From Paramacrobiotus metropolitanus (lineage: Eukaryota; Tardigrada; Eutardigrada; Parachela; Macrobiotidae), in the NCBI RefSeq assembly GCF_019649055.1, contig NW_026570227.1:2046001-2110000 (forward strand): a stretch of DNA of 64,000 bases, given 5' to 3'. This document shows, piece after piece, positions 36,265-48,740 of this stretch. The stretch's first letter is position 1, and each line of letters begins with the position of its first letter. The notes beneath the pieces were generated by a model, which did no database searches, was not told the DNA's origin, and saw nothing but the letters and a program-made list of their open reading frames with translations. The position numbers were made by a program, and so were the translations under genes.

Positions 36265-36636
36265 ATGATGTACCGCGGTAGTTTCCTTCTTCTACTGGTC
36301 TATCACAGGAGCCTTCGCCCTCAACTGCACGGCGCAATGCCAGGCGGGAAACAGCGTCCAGTGCGACACGGACAGGGATCGTTCTGCATGGCCACCTTTA
36401 GTATGGGTGCCTACTGCAAGACATCCGGATGCGGTCGCCTGCGGGATCCCCGCCTCCATGCTCCACCGGTGTGTGCTAGGGACTCGCCGCTCACCTTCGA
36501 GATCACCTGCTACTGCGCCACGGACATGTGTAATGAGCTGCGACGGCGGCCGCAGACGTGGGATCTCTATGAAGTGATCCCGAGTGGTCAAGCATTGCGA
36601 CAGATTAACCAGTATACGGGCCGGTATAAGGATTAG
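36265..36636 (+). pseudogene. Ly6/three-finger-like protein, copy 3, with two compensating frame changes
   Basis: A 123-codon frame opens at ATG 36265 with a good signal-peptide start (MMYRGSFLLLLVY) and closes with the family core (CYCATDMCNELRRRPQTWDLYE). Between about 36300 and 36380 the nominal frame is Arg/Gly-rich and lacks the first-loop cysteines. The cysteine pattern of the sister copies appears instead in the +1-shifted frame there (NCTAQCQ). Two indels therefore cancel each other and the frame stays open without the N-terminal disulphides. The tail is longer and different (INQYTGRYKD). It may be a pseudogene or a variant that has lost loop 1. Confidence 0.6.
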
Positions 36637-37123
36637 TAGGACTATGATTACGGTAACATTTTACAGCAATTCTAGCCAGTGATTTGGAAAAAACGCGAGA
36701 ATGGTTTGCTGCGACATTCAGCAAAACAGCTTGACCTCTACCGTGACACCACGTCTTATTATTTATTTTAAGTAATTATTATATCTCCTGACTTGCGGCG
36801 TGTTTGTCCACGCTTTTATATTTTCCATAAATACCTTCTGATTTAATTATTGCTTGGCATAAGGCCAGAATAAAATCAGTACATTACAGTAATCGAAAAT
36901 TCGAAACGCACGACTAATTTTGCAGCTAAGATCTCGCTGCCTTAGTTGCGGTTGGCAAGGTGCTCACGTTGTAAACCCAGAAAAAAACATGTCATTATAT
37001 CAGCAGTTTTTGACACATGTACGAGATATGTCAAAAAACATCGATTATCATTAATTTCACGTCGGGATAATTTTTTTAAAAAATCTGCCATTAAAAGAAT
37101 TATTGGATTACATGCCATACACC
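36637..37123. other. Intergenic between converging genes
   Basis: 3' flanks of the Ly6-like copy 3 and the minus-strand GPCR; nothing else seen. Confidence 0.4.
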
Positions 37124-38164
37124 TCACACCACATGTTTTCGGCACCGCGGTAACCACGCCCGCAGCGCCGTCTGCACACTGCGCAGACTCAGCACCACCC
37201 ACAACGGATCCAGCATGGCCTGGAGATTGTAGATCAGCATGGCCACGTGATAAAACCCCGGTGGCAGCAGCGCACTATCCACAAACAACCACACCGCCCA
37301 CCACACCATCACCGGCGTCCAGCAAACCACGATACTGGCCGTCGACAGCGTCAGCACCACGAACGGCTTCGCCGCTTCGTATCCGTTGCGTTCGGGCGCA
37401 CCCGCCCCTCGGGCGGCTGCAGAGGACCCAATTCCTCGTGGCGCACCTGCAGCGTGGTCATGCGGATAATCGCGCGGATGCCCTGGTCGATGGAGAGACT
37501 CTCCTCCGCCGTGGACCCTTCCCGAGTGAGCGGGCGCTGTAGACGCTGCTTTCTCACTTTCCGGTATAGATACAAGTACGCCCCGGCGACGAAGAACAGG
37601 GAGAAACTCATACACGACAATATGCTGTAGCCGAGCGAAGAACGGCTGCTGGTCGAAGAACACACCGCACCGGTCCACCGGCCGATCGCGGTGCTGCACC
37701 AACCCGATGAAATACGCCGGGAGACTGAAGACATGGTTGAACGAGACGATTCCCAAACAAATCGCCACCGCGGCGCGTTTATTATGGTGGTTGCGGTAGC
37801 TGACCGGGAAGCGGATGGCCCAGATGCGGTTGATGGTGATGAGGCAGTGGGTGTGGAAGACACACCCACTAAACACGAAGTTCATGTAGTTTAGGAAGGC
37901 GCACGCGGATTGGCCCATCCACCACACGGTGTACACTTCGCTGACGACGTTCAGCGGTGCCCAGCACGAGAGGAATAAGATGTTGCTGCTTAACAAGCAG
38001 AGGAGGTAGACGGTGAACGCGGTGATACGGCGTTTATCGGCTAGGAAAAATAACAGCATGGAGATGTTTAGTACTAAGCTGATGGATGCGATGGTCACTT
38101 TGCCGGCGGTGATAAAGGTCCAGCGCACAGTGTCTGTGACGTTGGTGTCGTTGACAGGTGACAT
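37124..38164 (-). pseudogene. Class A GPCR, open frame with two compensating frameshifts around TM5/loop 3
   Basis: A 346-codon frame from ATG 38164. TM1-TM4 are clear (TM3 ends LITINRIWAIRFP, with NRI for DRY). TM6 has CWTPVMVWW and TM7 has MLDPLWVV (DPxxV for NPxxY). Between residues about 170 and 260 the nominal frame is Arg/Ala/His-rich and has no TM5. The next frame across the same DNA (about 37640 to 37390) encodes a perfect TM5 (SILSCMSFSLFFVAGAYLYL) and a basic third loop. One indel near 37640 and a compensating one near 37390 therefore replace TM5 and loop 3 with nonsense while leaving the frame open. Not an obvious relative of the two plus-strand GPCRs. Non-functional as read, unless both changes are sequence errors. 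Confidence 0.75.
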
Positions 38165-40564
38165 TGCGAAGATGACAAAACCAGCTGTTCACTGTCGGAC
38201 TGGTATAAACATGAATCGGCTAGTCGGTCCGCGGTACAGAAATTGAAATTAAATTCAACAAACAGCGTATAATAAATCCAGTGCGTATGACTCCAGCATA
38301 GAGCTCGAACAGGGAAGCGCTCGTTTGCGCAGTACGCGTTAATCGATACGTTGACTTTTTTGCCTTTCAGAAAAGGGAATCGAGCGAATCGTCCGCGGTT
38401 AATAATTTTAAAATATAAAATTGTCAAAATGTTTACCACAAGATCAAATCCAATGCGTACAGACTCAGCTTAAGGTTTGAACAGACAAGAATTTGTATGC
38501 GCAGTATGCGCCAAAACGAAGCACAAAATCTTTTAGTGCTATTAAACAGGAAATCAGCCAGTCGGTCCGTCGGGTATCGATTTAAAAATAAAACCAACGA
38601 AGAATCTGCAACAGGGACACATTAACGCGCATAAGCAATGGCTTAGAGCAGAGAAGCGCTGAAACAAAACACTGTACTTTCTATGGTTACATCGTATTCG
38701 CATGTCAAAGATGGTTTAACAAGAAATTCACGTCGGTATTCCCAAAGGAGCGCTTCAGCTTAAAACAGCGCAAAGAATCGATAGAGTTGTCTTTAATTAC
38801 ACCACTGGGTATTAACCGGCACGTGCCGCACGCTGCATGGCGCGGAAGAAGATCCTCCAGAATTCCAATTAACTTTGCCACGGTAATCGGAGCCGGTAAG
38901 TGATGAGCCCTAAGATAAAGCCGTGCACGGCATCGTATGACGAATAAATCCCGTAAATACTGCAGCTTGAATCTTGGATAAACGCGCGCGTTTCTCCGTG
39001 CCGGCATTTCTCATTTTGCCCATCCATAATCGCGACGATGGGTGGCATATATATTGCCAACAGCGCGCCGGATATATGTACACAGGGGTGCTTCCGGTAT
39101 ATGGCCCGGCATTGATCGGTTTGTGGCGTGACATTGGGATGCAGCTGCAGATAGATGTGTGCACTGGTTGTGTAATTTGTGTTGCTGCTTAATGATGACA
39201 CGGAGTGCACTCGATCTGGCTGCGCTACAATAACCTGGGCTGGAAGGTTTATCTTTATGGGTTTATACGGCACCGGTGGTTTAGGCTTCTTGAAACGCAG
39301 CGGTTGGAAAACGGGAGTTTAATAATATGGATCGGTTTTGTGAATGTGCTCCGTAGGGGGGAAAATCGCTTACGATGGCGTGAAGTGATCGCTGAAAATA
39401 TATTGATGGAGCTAATCGATATCCGATATACTAGAGAAAGGCGGGAAGATAATCACACAAAAATGGATAAAAAATCGAAAACAAAGAACAAAAATATAAA
39501 AATACATATATATTAACTATAAAACATTTTGAGATACAAAAAATAGAGAAATATAAAAATTTGGAAATATAAACAATATAGAAATACAAAAAAAAGCAGA
39601 AAATACAAAAAATATAGAAATATAAAATACACAGAAATATGAAAAAGGAACAAATAAAACCGACTCCCAGAAATATCAGATATTTTTAATAAATTGTAAT
39701 GTGTGTATAATGCTGAATGCACCGTGAAAAAATAAATTAACCCACCAATAATTTATTGAATACAGAGTACAACAGGTAGATATGATGTGTACGTAATCGA
39801 AGCTGTTCTTACTCTTAGTATTATTTTTCCTATAAAGCTTGTGCAGTTTCGATGTCTAGGACTTTCCGCATTGATGATACGGAAATTTTAACATATAAAA
39901 TTTTTAAAATTATTGATTAAACGATTGGTTTATAATAAGCTTGTTTTAATAAAATTAAATTGATGATATGCGATTTATTTAAATTGATCATATAAGATTT
40001 ATTTTACTTTTAAGTATTGTCGTATCGATCGCAGTAGTTTCTAGAACAAATTTCAACGATCCCTTTCACAGTTTAATCGATTTTGCAAAGACGATAAAGG
40101 TCGCGTTGCAAAGCTTATTCGATTTACAGCTGACGCGTTCGAAAATTGCCGGTGAATTCCTGGCAGCTCCCGTCACCGATCGGAAAGTGCCATGTAAACA
40201 AGTGTGTACGCATTTTCATACTGCTGCATTGTACCATTGTAGTAAATCGAATCATCCAGTGCGTAAGTCGCTGATTGGCTGGGAGTTGCCCCGCGTCTAG
40301 ACGAGGCGGAGCGTCGATGAATGCCGGTCATTGTTCCTCTAAATCGAGCACAGAAGCATCCTGAATCGTATGCCCTTCGACTGATTAAATTACGGCTGAT
40401 TTTGCTTAGTGAACTAAATAATAAATGATTAATTGTTAATCAGGCATTACGCAGTTTTATTACTGTAACGGCAGCTTCGCTCTAAGTCGACATTTCTGAA
40501 GAGAATCGCGCATGCGTGAGATTTTCTGTGCTTAACTGCTTATGAATTGCTTTAGAATAAGAAA
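38165..40564. other. Intergenic, no gene supported
   Basis: Includes a low-complexity AAATAYARAAA-like tract at 39500-39650. Overlapping frames of about 70-134 codons at 38700-39270 lie on both strands and show no family features. Confidence 0.4.
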
Positions 40565-43183
40565 ATGGGTTTGAGTAAATTTTTGCGTAACCTATTTAAC
40601 GCCGTTAACGGTAGGAAACGCCAGCAACAGAAAGCGAAACCGGTACGCGACGAAACCGTTGCGTTATCCGGCGTTCCCGAGGAAACACCCACCGAGCGCC
40701 ACCTGCGGCTGCAGCATGCGGTAACGCGGATCCACTGTGAGTAATTAACGTGTATACCGGAATATCGTACAGGAATTTGCTAATTTCCGGTTGTTAAATA
40801 ATTTCTCCGAATATTAATTTACCGGATTAAGATGACCTTATCCACCAAAATTATTTACGTAATTTAAATTTCAGGAACAAAATGCTCTCGATGAATTTCA
40901 GATTTACATAGACGTTGCCACAGATAAATTTTCTAATTATTAACGTTTAATCACATTTCATCTGTTAAATTTTTTTGATCTTTTGAATTTTAAAGTACAG
41001 TATTATATACAAATTTACTGCATAACAATTTCACAAATTTCGTAAATGATGATAAATCATCTTGAAAAAGGTTTTGAATAAAAATAGCGATGGTTTTGGC
41101 CAAGTAGTAAGGAGACAAATCAAACTAGAATTTCCAAGAATTTAATTCTGAAAATTCGGTTAATTTAATATTTAAAAGAGAATCACCTAAAGAAATTTTG
41201 TGGTTGTTTACTGTTTGAGCGGTTTAACAAGCCGGTGAAATTTCGATGTTGACTGCTGATTTCCTGTGTTGCAGGTCCCAGTCGCGACCGTCCCCTGCCG
41301 ACAGCCGAAAAATATCTCACTCTCTCGCCTTATCTGGAGATTCGCTCCAAATCGAACGCCGCCAGGAATCAGCGGTTGGTCGACGAGGTTGGTCAAAACA
41401 TGGCGTCAATTTCTACCGAAAACAAATTGGTTACTTTCTGAGTACCATCGAGCAAATTTAATTTGCGATATTGTTGTAAATCAATACTTGGACCTATAAA
41501 GAATATACAGTAATTTCAAAAATATTGTATTTATTTTTAACCGAACAGTTATAATCTGGCAAAAACTTCATATATAAGTAGTACATGGTTAGTTAAAATT
41601 GTGAACTTTGTTCTTCCAGCTTCTCAGATGCCGGCTCAATAATACAGTGTCTGGGAACCAATTTGCTAAATGTAATTAAAAACGCGATCAGCAATTTTCG
41701 GTAGAAAAAGTGTCCAGCGATTTGCATTGTTTGAACAAACATTTCGAAGGACGACATTCCGGGTGGCATAATCCTCTAAATATAATGTTAATAGGTCAAA
41801 CCGGATTGTCCACGTTAAGCTGCTCGAAAGCAGGAAGTTCAGCGGAACAATGATGTGTTTATGCACCATTCTGCAGGCATAACAAAGCTACGACAATCAG
41901 GCATTAAGTAGAATTAGACAGTCCATAAAATTCTTCTCGTCTTCAATGAACGATAGGCCTGGTAAACATGCTCGATTTAATCAAGTGTACAAAAGAATGA
42001 CATGATCTCTCTCTCCATTCTTTTCTCATTGCATGGGTTTACGGAATAGGATGCTCAAAATTGTGGCCGATATCTATTACATGTAGATTTTGGCAAAGAT
42101 TATGTGCATAGTCGTGGCAATTAACGGAGCTCCCGGCATTAGTCCTTTTTTCTCGCTGTAATGCTTGTTTGCACAGATAATTAAGTATGGAAAATTATTA
42201 GAGTGCAAAATGTGTGCCACCAAAGCATCCAAGCAATATGCAAACAAGTTTTATATAAGAATAAAAATTTAACATAAGAATTACATTTAAATTCATTTTT
42301 AATAAATTCTGTTAGCAAAAAATATTAAAAAGTAGAAATATTTTAATAAAGCAAGTGCATGTAGCAATAGTTTTCTAAAACGTGGCGAATATTATTGAAA
42401 TTTTATTGAACTGGGATGCTGTCATACCGTGACCTTTGTACTGGTCGTAGAATTAGTTATCCTTTAGTAGAATTTCTGTTCAAAATAAATTGCTTACGAA
42501 TATTTGTTTTTAATACGTCTCTACTTTGTTTTAACGCGAATACTAATATTTTTTATACGAATATTTGTGTGAATACGTTTTAATATGTAACACGATCTGA
42601 TATGCAGTTATAACCTAGCATATAAAATGCACTGCATGATAGTGAAATTTAGTTTCTGTTAAAGCTTAATAATACACAGTCAGAAGTAAAAATAATTTGA
42701 CGGTTTTTCGTATTCTTTCAGTGTGGATTTTTCTGGGGCGCCATTAACGCCGCCCAGGCCGAGCAGCTCCTCGCCGGCCGCCGCAACGGTACCTTCCTCC
42801 TGCGCAAGAGCATGCACACCGGCCATCTCTTCACCCTGTCTTGCGTGTACGCCGGCCGCGTCGGTCATCTGCGCATCCTGTACAACAGCGGCCACTTCGC
42901 CTTTTCCCAGCATCCACACAGCGTGCGAACCGAATCCCTCCTGGATCTCATTGACAGCGCGGTAGCTGTCTCCCGGCACGGGGATTCAGTTATATCCTAC
43001 CGCGATCATAAACTCCACCGAGATTTCGATATCTACCTGTTAGAGCCGCTGCGAAAGGTCAGCAACCCGTTAACGCTGCGGCAGCTGTGCGAGCTGGCGT
43101 TGGCGCAGAATGACCGGAGGGACAGCGTGGCGTCCAGCGGCAGATTCGACCACGCACACGGTTTCGCCCACCAGCGTGCGTAG
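40565..43183 (+). CDS. SH2 domain protein with SOCS-box-like tail
   Basis: Three exons in phase: 40565-40736, 41275-41387 and 42722-43183 (248 residues). The N-terminus is basic (MGLSKFLRNLFNAVNGRKRQ); its Gly-2 could be myristoylated. The SH2 domain starts at the third exon: CGFFWGAINAAQAEQLLAGR, then GTFLLRKS with the phosphotyrosine-binding arginine. SOCS-type order follows: SH2, an LLEPLRKVSNPLTLRQLCEL segment resembling the BC-box half of a SOCS box, and a short tail (DRRDSVASSGR). The Cullin-5 half (LPLP motif) is not recognisable, so ubiquitin-ligase recruitment may be weak or lost. SOCS proteins switch off cytokine and tyrosine kinase receptors. RTK genes lie 5-20 kb downstream. Confidence 0.75.
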
Positions 43184-43619
43184 GCAACCAAAATGGAACG
43201 AATACCTTTATTGTGATATTGCTGTTGTTTTTTTGAATGATAAATTGTTTGTTTGATATTTTGTTGAACATGTTAAGATGTTGATAGATTTGTTTAAAAG
43301 CTACATGATGAATTCATTTTTGATCTATAACTACGTACTATGTAGTATGTACGGTATTCTAGTTTTTTTAGCAATGTTGTCTAATAAAAAAGGCAATAAA
43401 ATATTTACACGATAGTCTGTAAGTGCAGTTGTAGTCAACATTAAACGCAAGACTTCTACAGACGAGCAAAAGTAAGAGATTTTTTAATGATAAGGCACAT
43501 ACAGATACGGTAGATGTATCACAGTTGGTGTATCATGGAGCAGTACAGTTCTCCTTCTATCGGTTACACGCGTAAAACGTTAGCATCAGGACTGCTAACA
43601 CGTTATAGTTGGTTCACAA
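43184..43619. other. 3' flank of the SH2-SOCS gene
   Basis: AT-rich, no feature; a polyadenylation-type signal (aataaa) lies at 43396-43401. Confidence 0.4.
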
Positions 43620-44100
43620 CGAAGCCGGTTTTAAGACCACCTATAAATTAATAGATTTTTACTTGGATAATGTAAAATGCCAAAACTCGGCCACGACACG
43701 GTAGTCTGTGTGGCCTAAGCCGAGTAGCGGTTTTACACACCACCCAATGTTGGAGTACTCGCATACTGTTTACTGCCACTCTAACGTGCATGCTAAATCG
43801 GTAGAAATCCGACTTAACGATGAAAAAGATATCCAGCTCTCTCGTGTATAACTACGATGTAATTATGTCTCCTACTGTGACGGATGATTCCAGCGTTTCC
43901 ACGATTGGGGCCTTGGCGGTATAATTAAATAACTGGTCAACAAATATACATATAACGATTTGGAGCGACCAACGACGACATACTGTAATGTCTTTCCATG
44001 CAGATCCTTTGGTTTCCGTCACGAGCATGATTCTACCAGCAAGAAATTGTGTTCGTGGCGGAGATCAAAAGGAGACGCAATTCACTGCCTTGTGGAATGG
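43620..44100. repeat. Dispersed repeat family, copy B
   Basis: First block (ttggataatgtaaaatg, cgacacggtagtctgtg, actgccactctaacgtgcatg) matches copy A at 57035-57200. Second block (gattctaccagcaagaaatt) matches 57390-57445. A plus-strand reading (TVYCHSNVHAKSVEIRLND) is close to copy A, but stops interrupt it. Confidence 0.7.
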
Positions 44101-44399
44101 CCGAAAGGGTGTCCGTAAAATGGTGGGATAAGCAACAATAAGAGCCGGTTTAACAGCGGAGCATTACGCGCTTTCTCAACATCAAGTGACCGAGCTGAAT
44201 TTAAGGCCTTGTTTTCACAAGGCAGCACCGCATTGGATGTGTTCCTATTGTACACGATATTTGCTGATTTTATTTTTAAATTTTAAATCCCGGACCGACG
44301 AGCCATATTCACTATATTTTGTAGTTACTGTATATGTTGTAACATTACCAGAAGTTATGGTTGAAGCTGAAATAAAATAGCTAGGCTAGAATAAAATGC

Positions 44400-44945
44400 C
44401 GTACACTGCACGCACATGCGTGTACATGTCGTTTGATAATTATGCTGCCATTTTATGTAGAATGCTTTAGATGCAACGATGTAAGTACCGACTTGTCACT
44501 ACACTTCAGTGTACGTGCTGAATCGGTACACATTTTTGTTGACGGTGACAAAAACAGCGTTTGCTGCTTAATAATACACTTGAATAACAGCGGAGTTCCT
44601 ATGACTAAAACGGTTCGACAACTGGAATCGAATCATGAATTTTGTAAGCCGGTGTTTCGCCGTTCTGCAGCCGGTTCCTTTATTTCTTTAAACACTATGC
44701 TAGGATCATGGAAATTGGGAACCTAAGTCACCACAACCGAAGGGCACGACTGCGACACTTTCGTAATGCAGAACTTTGGTCTATGTCACGAACAGAATCC
44801 TTCCAGCAGGAAATTGTGCTCATGGCGTATATCAAAGAGACGCATTGCATTTGTGGATATGGTATGCATTTGGACGAAAAACACACCATCACAAATTATC
44901 AAGCACGTCTCACATAAAAGTGCCATCTGCCTGTTCAAAACGCTA
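44400..44945. repeat. Dispersed repeat family, copy C
   Basis: Matches copy D at 61190-62035 in order: gctgaatcggtaca, then ataagccggtg-like (tgtaagccggtg), then taatgcagaactttggt, then gcattgcatttgtggatat and gccatctgcctgttca. On the minus strand it carries the peptide RLFDIRHEHNFLLEGF. Confidence 0.7.
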
Positions 44946-45094
44946 GCGGTCAGCGTTTTTTGGTTAAGAAGCCGATCCGATACTTTCGGGATTTCGAAGG
45001 TATTTTTCAGGTTTACGATTCGAAGTGCGTACAAGAAAATAAGTTTTAGGAGACAAACAAAACGCTAGATGGACCGACGACGACATATTTCCCT

Positions 45095-45185
45095 TCAGCG
45101 TAGTTCCTTTACTTCCTTTGGTATCCGGCAACAGCAGAATCAGAAATTATGCTCATGTCGCATGTCAATGGAATTACTTTCATAG
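45095..45185. repeat. Dispersed repeat family, partial copy E
   Basis: Only the second block is present (agttcctttacttcctttggtatccgg...aatcagaaattatgctcatg). On the minus strand it reads IDMRHEHNF before a stop. Confidence 0.55.
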
Positions 45186-45249
45186 TGGATAGTGAATAAG
45201 ATGCTTTGCTGCCCGGAGTTTTCATTTATCTCCTGTGGTAGCCCTTACA

Positions 45250-48179
45250 TTATTATTATTATTATTATTACATCAGGAGCAGACAACCCGCTAAACGTTA
45301 CTTCAACGTCTGGTCGGCACAACACTAAACAAAATAACAATTTCTAAGACAAATCAACTGTTCGGAGAGCAAATTTGAAAAATCCCACACCATCAACACT
45401 GAGTATATGCAAGTTAACTTTTTGTATGCGCTCAAAGATGTTCTTTAGTCGCATGGCCAGCGTGCCTTCTCCGATCTTCTTCTTCGCTCTGGCAGCAATT
45501 CTCGTTGGGTTCCGCAGGTTGTGCCGCATTCCGAAATCCGTGAAGTCGATCATCTCGACCATGTACCTCAGCGGATGGTATGCTTCGTGATTGTAGATCT
45601 TATACAACCAAACCGCTTAAGACTGCTTCCAACGGTCGTACACCGGCAGGATGCGCAGTTTCTGATACAGCTCGGGTGTAACCCGCTCCTTGTAATCAGA
45701 AATCGCCCGCAGTGCTTTCCGCTGTGCCCTGTCTATCTTGTCGCGTAAAGCCGAAGATGCCGGCGACCACGTACCTGACCCGTAGTCAAGTTGTGGCTGT
45801 ACACAGGCATGGTAAAGGCTCCTACGCTGAGGCAGATCCAGGCCGTCTTTCGCGCGGTTGATCATTGCGATGCCGTAGTTGAATTTCCGCAGTACGTGAT
45901 CGTAATGCACACTCCACTTCAGGTTGCGGTCAATGTAAACGCCAAGATACTTGACCGACTGTTCCGCTTCCATCTGATAACCGCTGATCGTTACAGCAGG
46001 AGAGTGCTGGCTGTTCTTTGCGTCCGAGCAGATGTACATTAGCTTGCACTTCTTCTCGTTAATGCAAAAGGTGTTGTCTGCAAGCCAAGCCGTCACGTTG
46101 TTAATTTGAACTGTCAGTTTCGCTGCTGCTTCTGTTTTGGTGGCACCGCATCCGAACAGTATGGTGTCATCTGCAAAACATTCTGCGTCGCTTCCGTTAG
46201 TCATGTCGTTCGTATAAACCGTATACAGTACAGGCGCCATCAGCGTCCCTTGCGGAACTCCCGACCGCACTGGTAGCCAGTCAGACACACGCGCGGTTAC
46301 TTTCACTCTCTGCTTCCGACTGGTTAAGTAACCATGAAACGATTCCGATCGTTCTTAGTTTTTCGAGGAGTTTGGCATGGGAAACCGAATCAAACGCCTT
46401 TTTCAGGTCAAGGAGACATATAGCAGTGACATGCCCGTTATCGATTGCTTTTCGCCATCTCTCCGAAACTTTAAGGAGCAGTGTTTCACAGGAGTGTCCT
46501 TCTCTAAATCCAGACTGCTTGTCGGAAAGGATGTTGTTTTTTTTCAGAGCGGTCACCAACTGATTCTGCACTACCTTCTCAAAAGTTTTGGAGAGATTGC
46601 ATACGAGGGATATGGGGCGATAGTCATCTGACTGTTGGGCATTGGCTTGCTTTGGTATTGCCACTACATCGGCACTTTTGAAAATATCAGGATATACTCC
46701 GGACTTCAGCAAAGCATTAATCATGCACGTCAACGGTTTCGTTAAATACTTGCTGATTCCACCGAGGATTTTTGCAGGCATACCACTTGGTCCAGCGCTT
46801 TTTTTTCGTTTGGCCATCTTCTGCAACTGGAAAGAAACGACATCCTCGGTGACTTCTTCAAATCTGCAAAGCAAAGGGTTAGTACTGCCACCGCCCGAAG
46901 GGGTGGGTGGCGTAGCGTGTTCATTGCCATGCAGTCCTTGTGCTACAAAGTGCGCATTCAGTAAATTCGGATCCAGTGCTGGCTCTTCCGTTTGTTTTCT
47001 CTTCCGAAGTAATTTTCCAAGCTCGCGCCAAATCACTTCTCCAGCATCCCGGTTGTGTTGGAAGAATTTCCGTTTTTCGTCGATAATAGCAAAGCGGACT
47101 TGTTTTTTCAGTGCGTGAAAATGATCGTCATACTGCGTGTATTCGGGTTGCTCACGGAACTGGCACCGAAGGCGGTAGGCTTGATTCTTTTCTTTTATTA
47201 GGTTTTTTAACGACATGCTCATCCAGGGTGGATCATCCTGGCGAACTCTTCGGGATCTTAGGGGATAGCACTTTTCAACGATCTGGTTCAATTCATTCAC
47301 ATAATTTGTTATAAAATCTTCGATGGGGATTGATTCGTCATACACACTGAACTTCTCTGAAACTACATGAACGCGCTGGTGGAACACTTCCTCTGGTGTA
47401 TGCTTCCACAATCGGAACGTAATCGTTTTATGTACAGGACTTGCTGATTTGTAGGACGCAACTGTTCTGCATAGTCTGTGATCTGAAAAGCACACGTCCT
47501 CGGCTGGCAAAGAGGAATAACTTTCTGCTGGTGAACACAGCATCACGTCAATCTTCTTAGCACTGTGCATTAATGTACCATCTTTCTTCCGAGTTCGACA
47601 AGCTATCCTGGTATATCCCGCTACCGTATCGATCAACGCATGATTGTTCAATAAACCGCGATAATAGGGAGAAGACTGTACTGAGACGTCAATGTTAATA
47701 TCGCCACATACCACATGATCAATACCAGGATACTTAAGCAACATTTCGTCCACATGGTTAAAAAGAAATTCAGTATCAATGGCGCTGGCATCAGGGGCTC
47801 TGTACAAGATTCCAAGTAGCACCTTTCGCTGTCCTATCTGGAGGAGAACCCACAAGCTTTCACAACGCCCGCACGTTTCAGTTCTGCGAACCTCTTGACA
47901 TGGGATATGAGCAGGACAATAAAGTAGCAGGCCACCCCCCCTTGTTTTACCCGATGCTTTCGTGCGGTCCTTACGAAACAGTTGGTAGTTAGCAAAGGTG
48001 TAGAGCTGATCCGGATCATTATCAGACAGATGAGATTCCGAAAGACATAAAATTTTAGACTGATTATCCTGATTAAGTAGCAACTGATGGAGTAGGTCGA
48101 CTTTAGCATAAGATAGTCCCTGGACGTTTAAATGATGAAAAACAACGGTCGAGAGCCTACACTGTTTCTTATTCCCCAT
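45250..48179 (-). mobile_element. Non-LTR retrotransposon (LINE), ORF2 with two breaks, (TAA)n tail
   Basis: Minus strand. The frame from 48179 encodes an AP-type endonuclease (HHLNVQGL, CLSESHLSD, GDINID, SDHRL) and then the start of reverse transcriptase (DDYRPISLVCNLSKTFEKVV, LLDLKKAFDSVSH). A one-base frame change near 46340 moves the remainder into another frame (SGVPQGTLMAPVL, AECFADDTILFG). A TAA at about 45619 then interrupts it, after which the frame runs on to 45344 with an arginine/lysine-rich end (NLRNPTRIAARAKKK). The plus-strand (ATT)n at 45250-45270 is the (TAA)n tail typical of I and related clades. No RNase H domain and no ORF1 upstream. Dead and probably 5'-truncated. Confidence 0.88.
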
Positions 48180-48740
48180 AGTGCGAAAGCGTACTCAAAT
48201 ACAGCAACCAACCACGGAAAAGATGCAGAAAAACTTTACCTACATTTTGGTACAAAAAAACTTAAGAATTATTCCATGTTTACGAAACTAAATCAATAAC
48301 TTTATGCTGGCTCGACGGAGCTAAACTTAGCCCGCCAGCCAGCTCTGATTAACTGTAAACGGTAAATGTACAGTAAATGCCCAGCGCCCACAATAGTGGT
48401 TAGTAGAAAACTAATCACATTTAAATTCATAGCTTCTCTCGACAGTCCTTCCCATGCTTTTCACAATAAGGCATTGAAACGTGCTCGAATAAATCGTCGG
48501 TTCGTTTGGGCCCACTCTTGATTTTCCTACAGAGCTAACACGATTAAGATACTACTGTGTTGTCAGATAGCGTAAAGCTACAGTGTCTTTGTCCATTTAT
48601 CGAAGGCAATCAAAGGTCAAAGTCAGAGCCCCACCTTCACAAGATATGGTCAGTGTTTTGCGCGTTTCAAGTTTGTGGTACAAAACAGCAGACAAAACAC
48701 ACTAGATAAAAACCAGAAACTATCAAGCCAGAACAGAAAG
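48180..48740. other. Spacer between the LINE and the receptor kinase pseudogene
   Basis: May include the LINE 5' UTR; no ORF1-like frame found. Confidence 0.4.
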
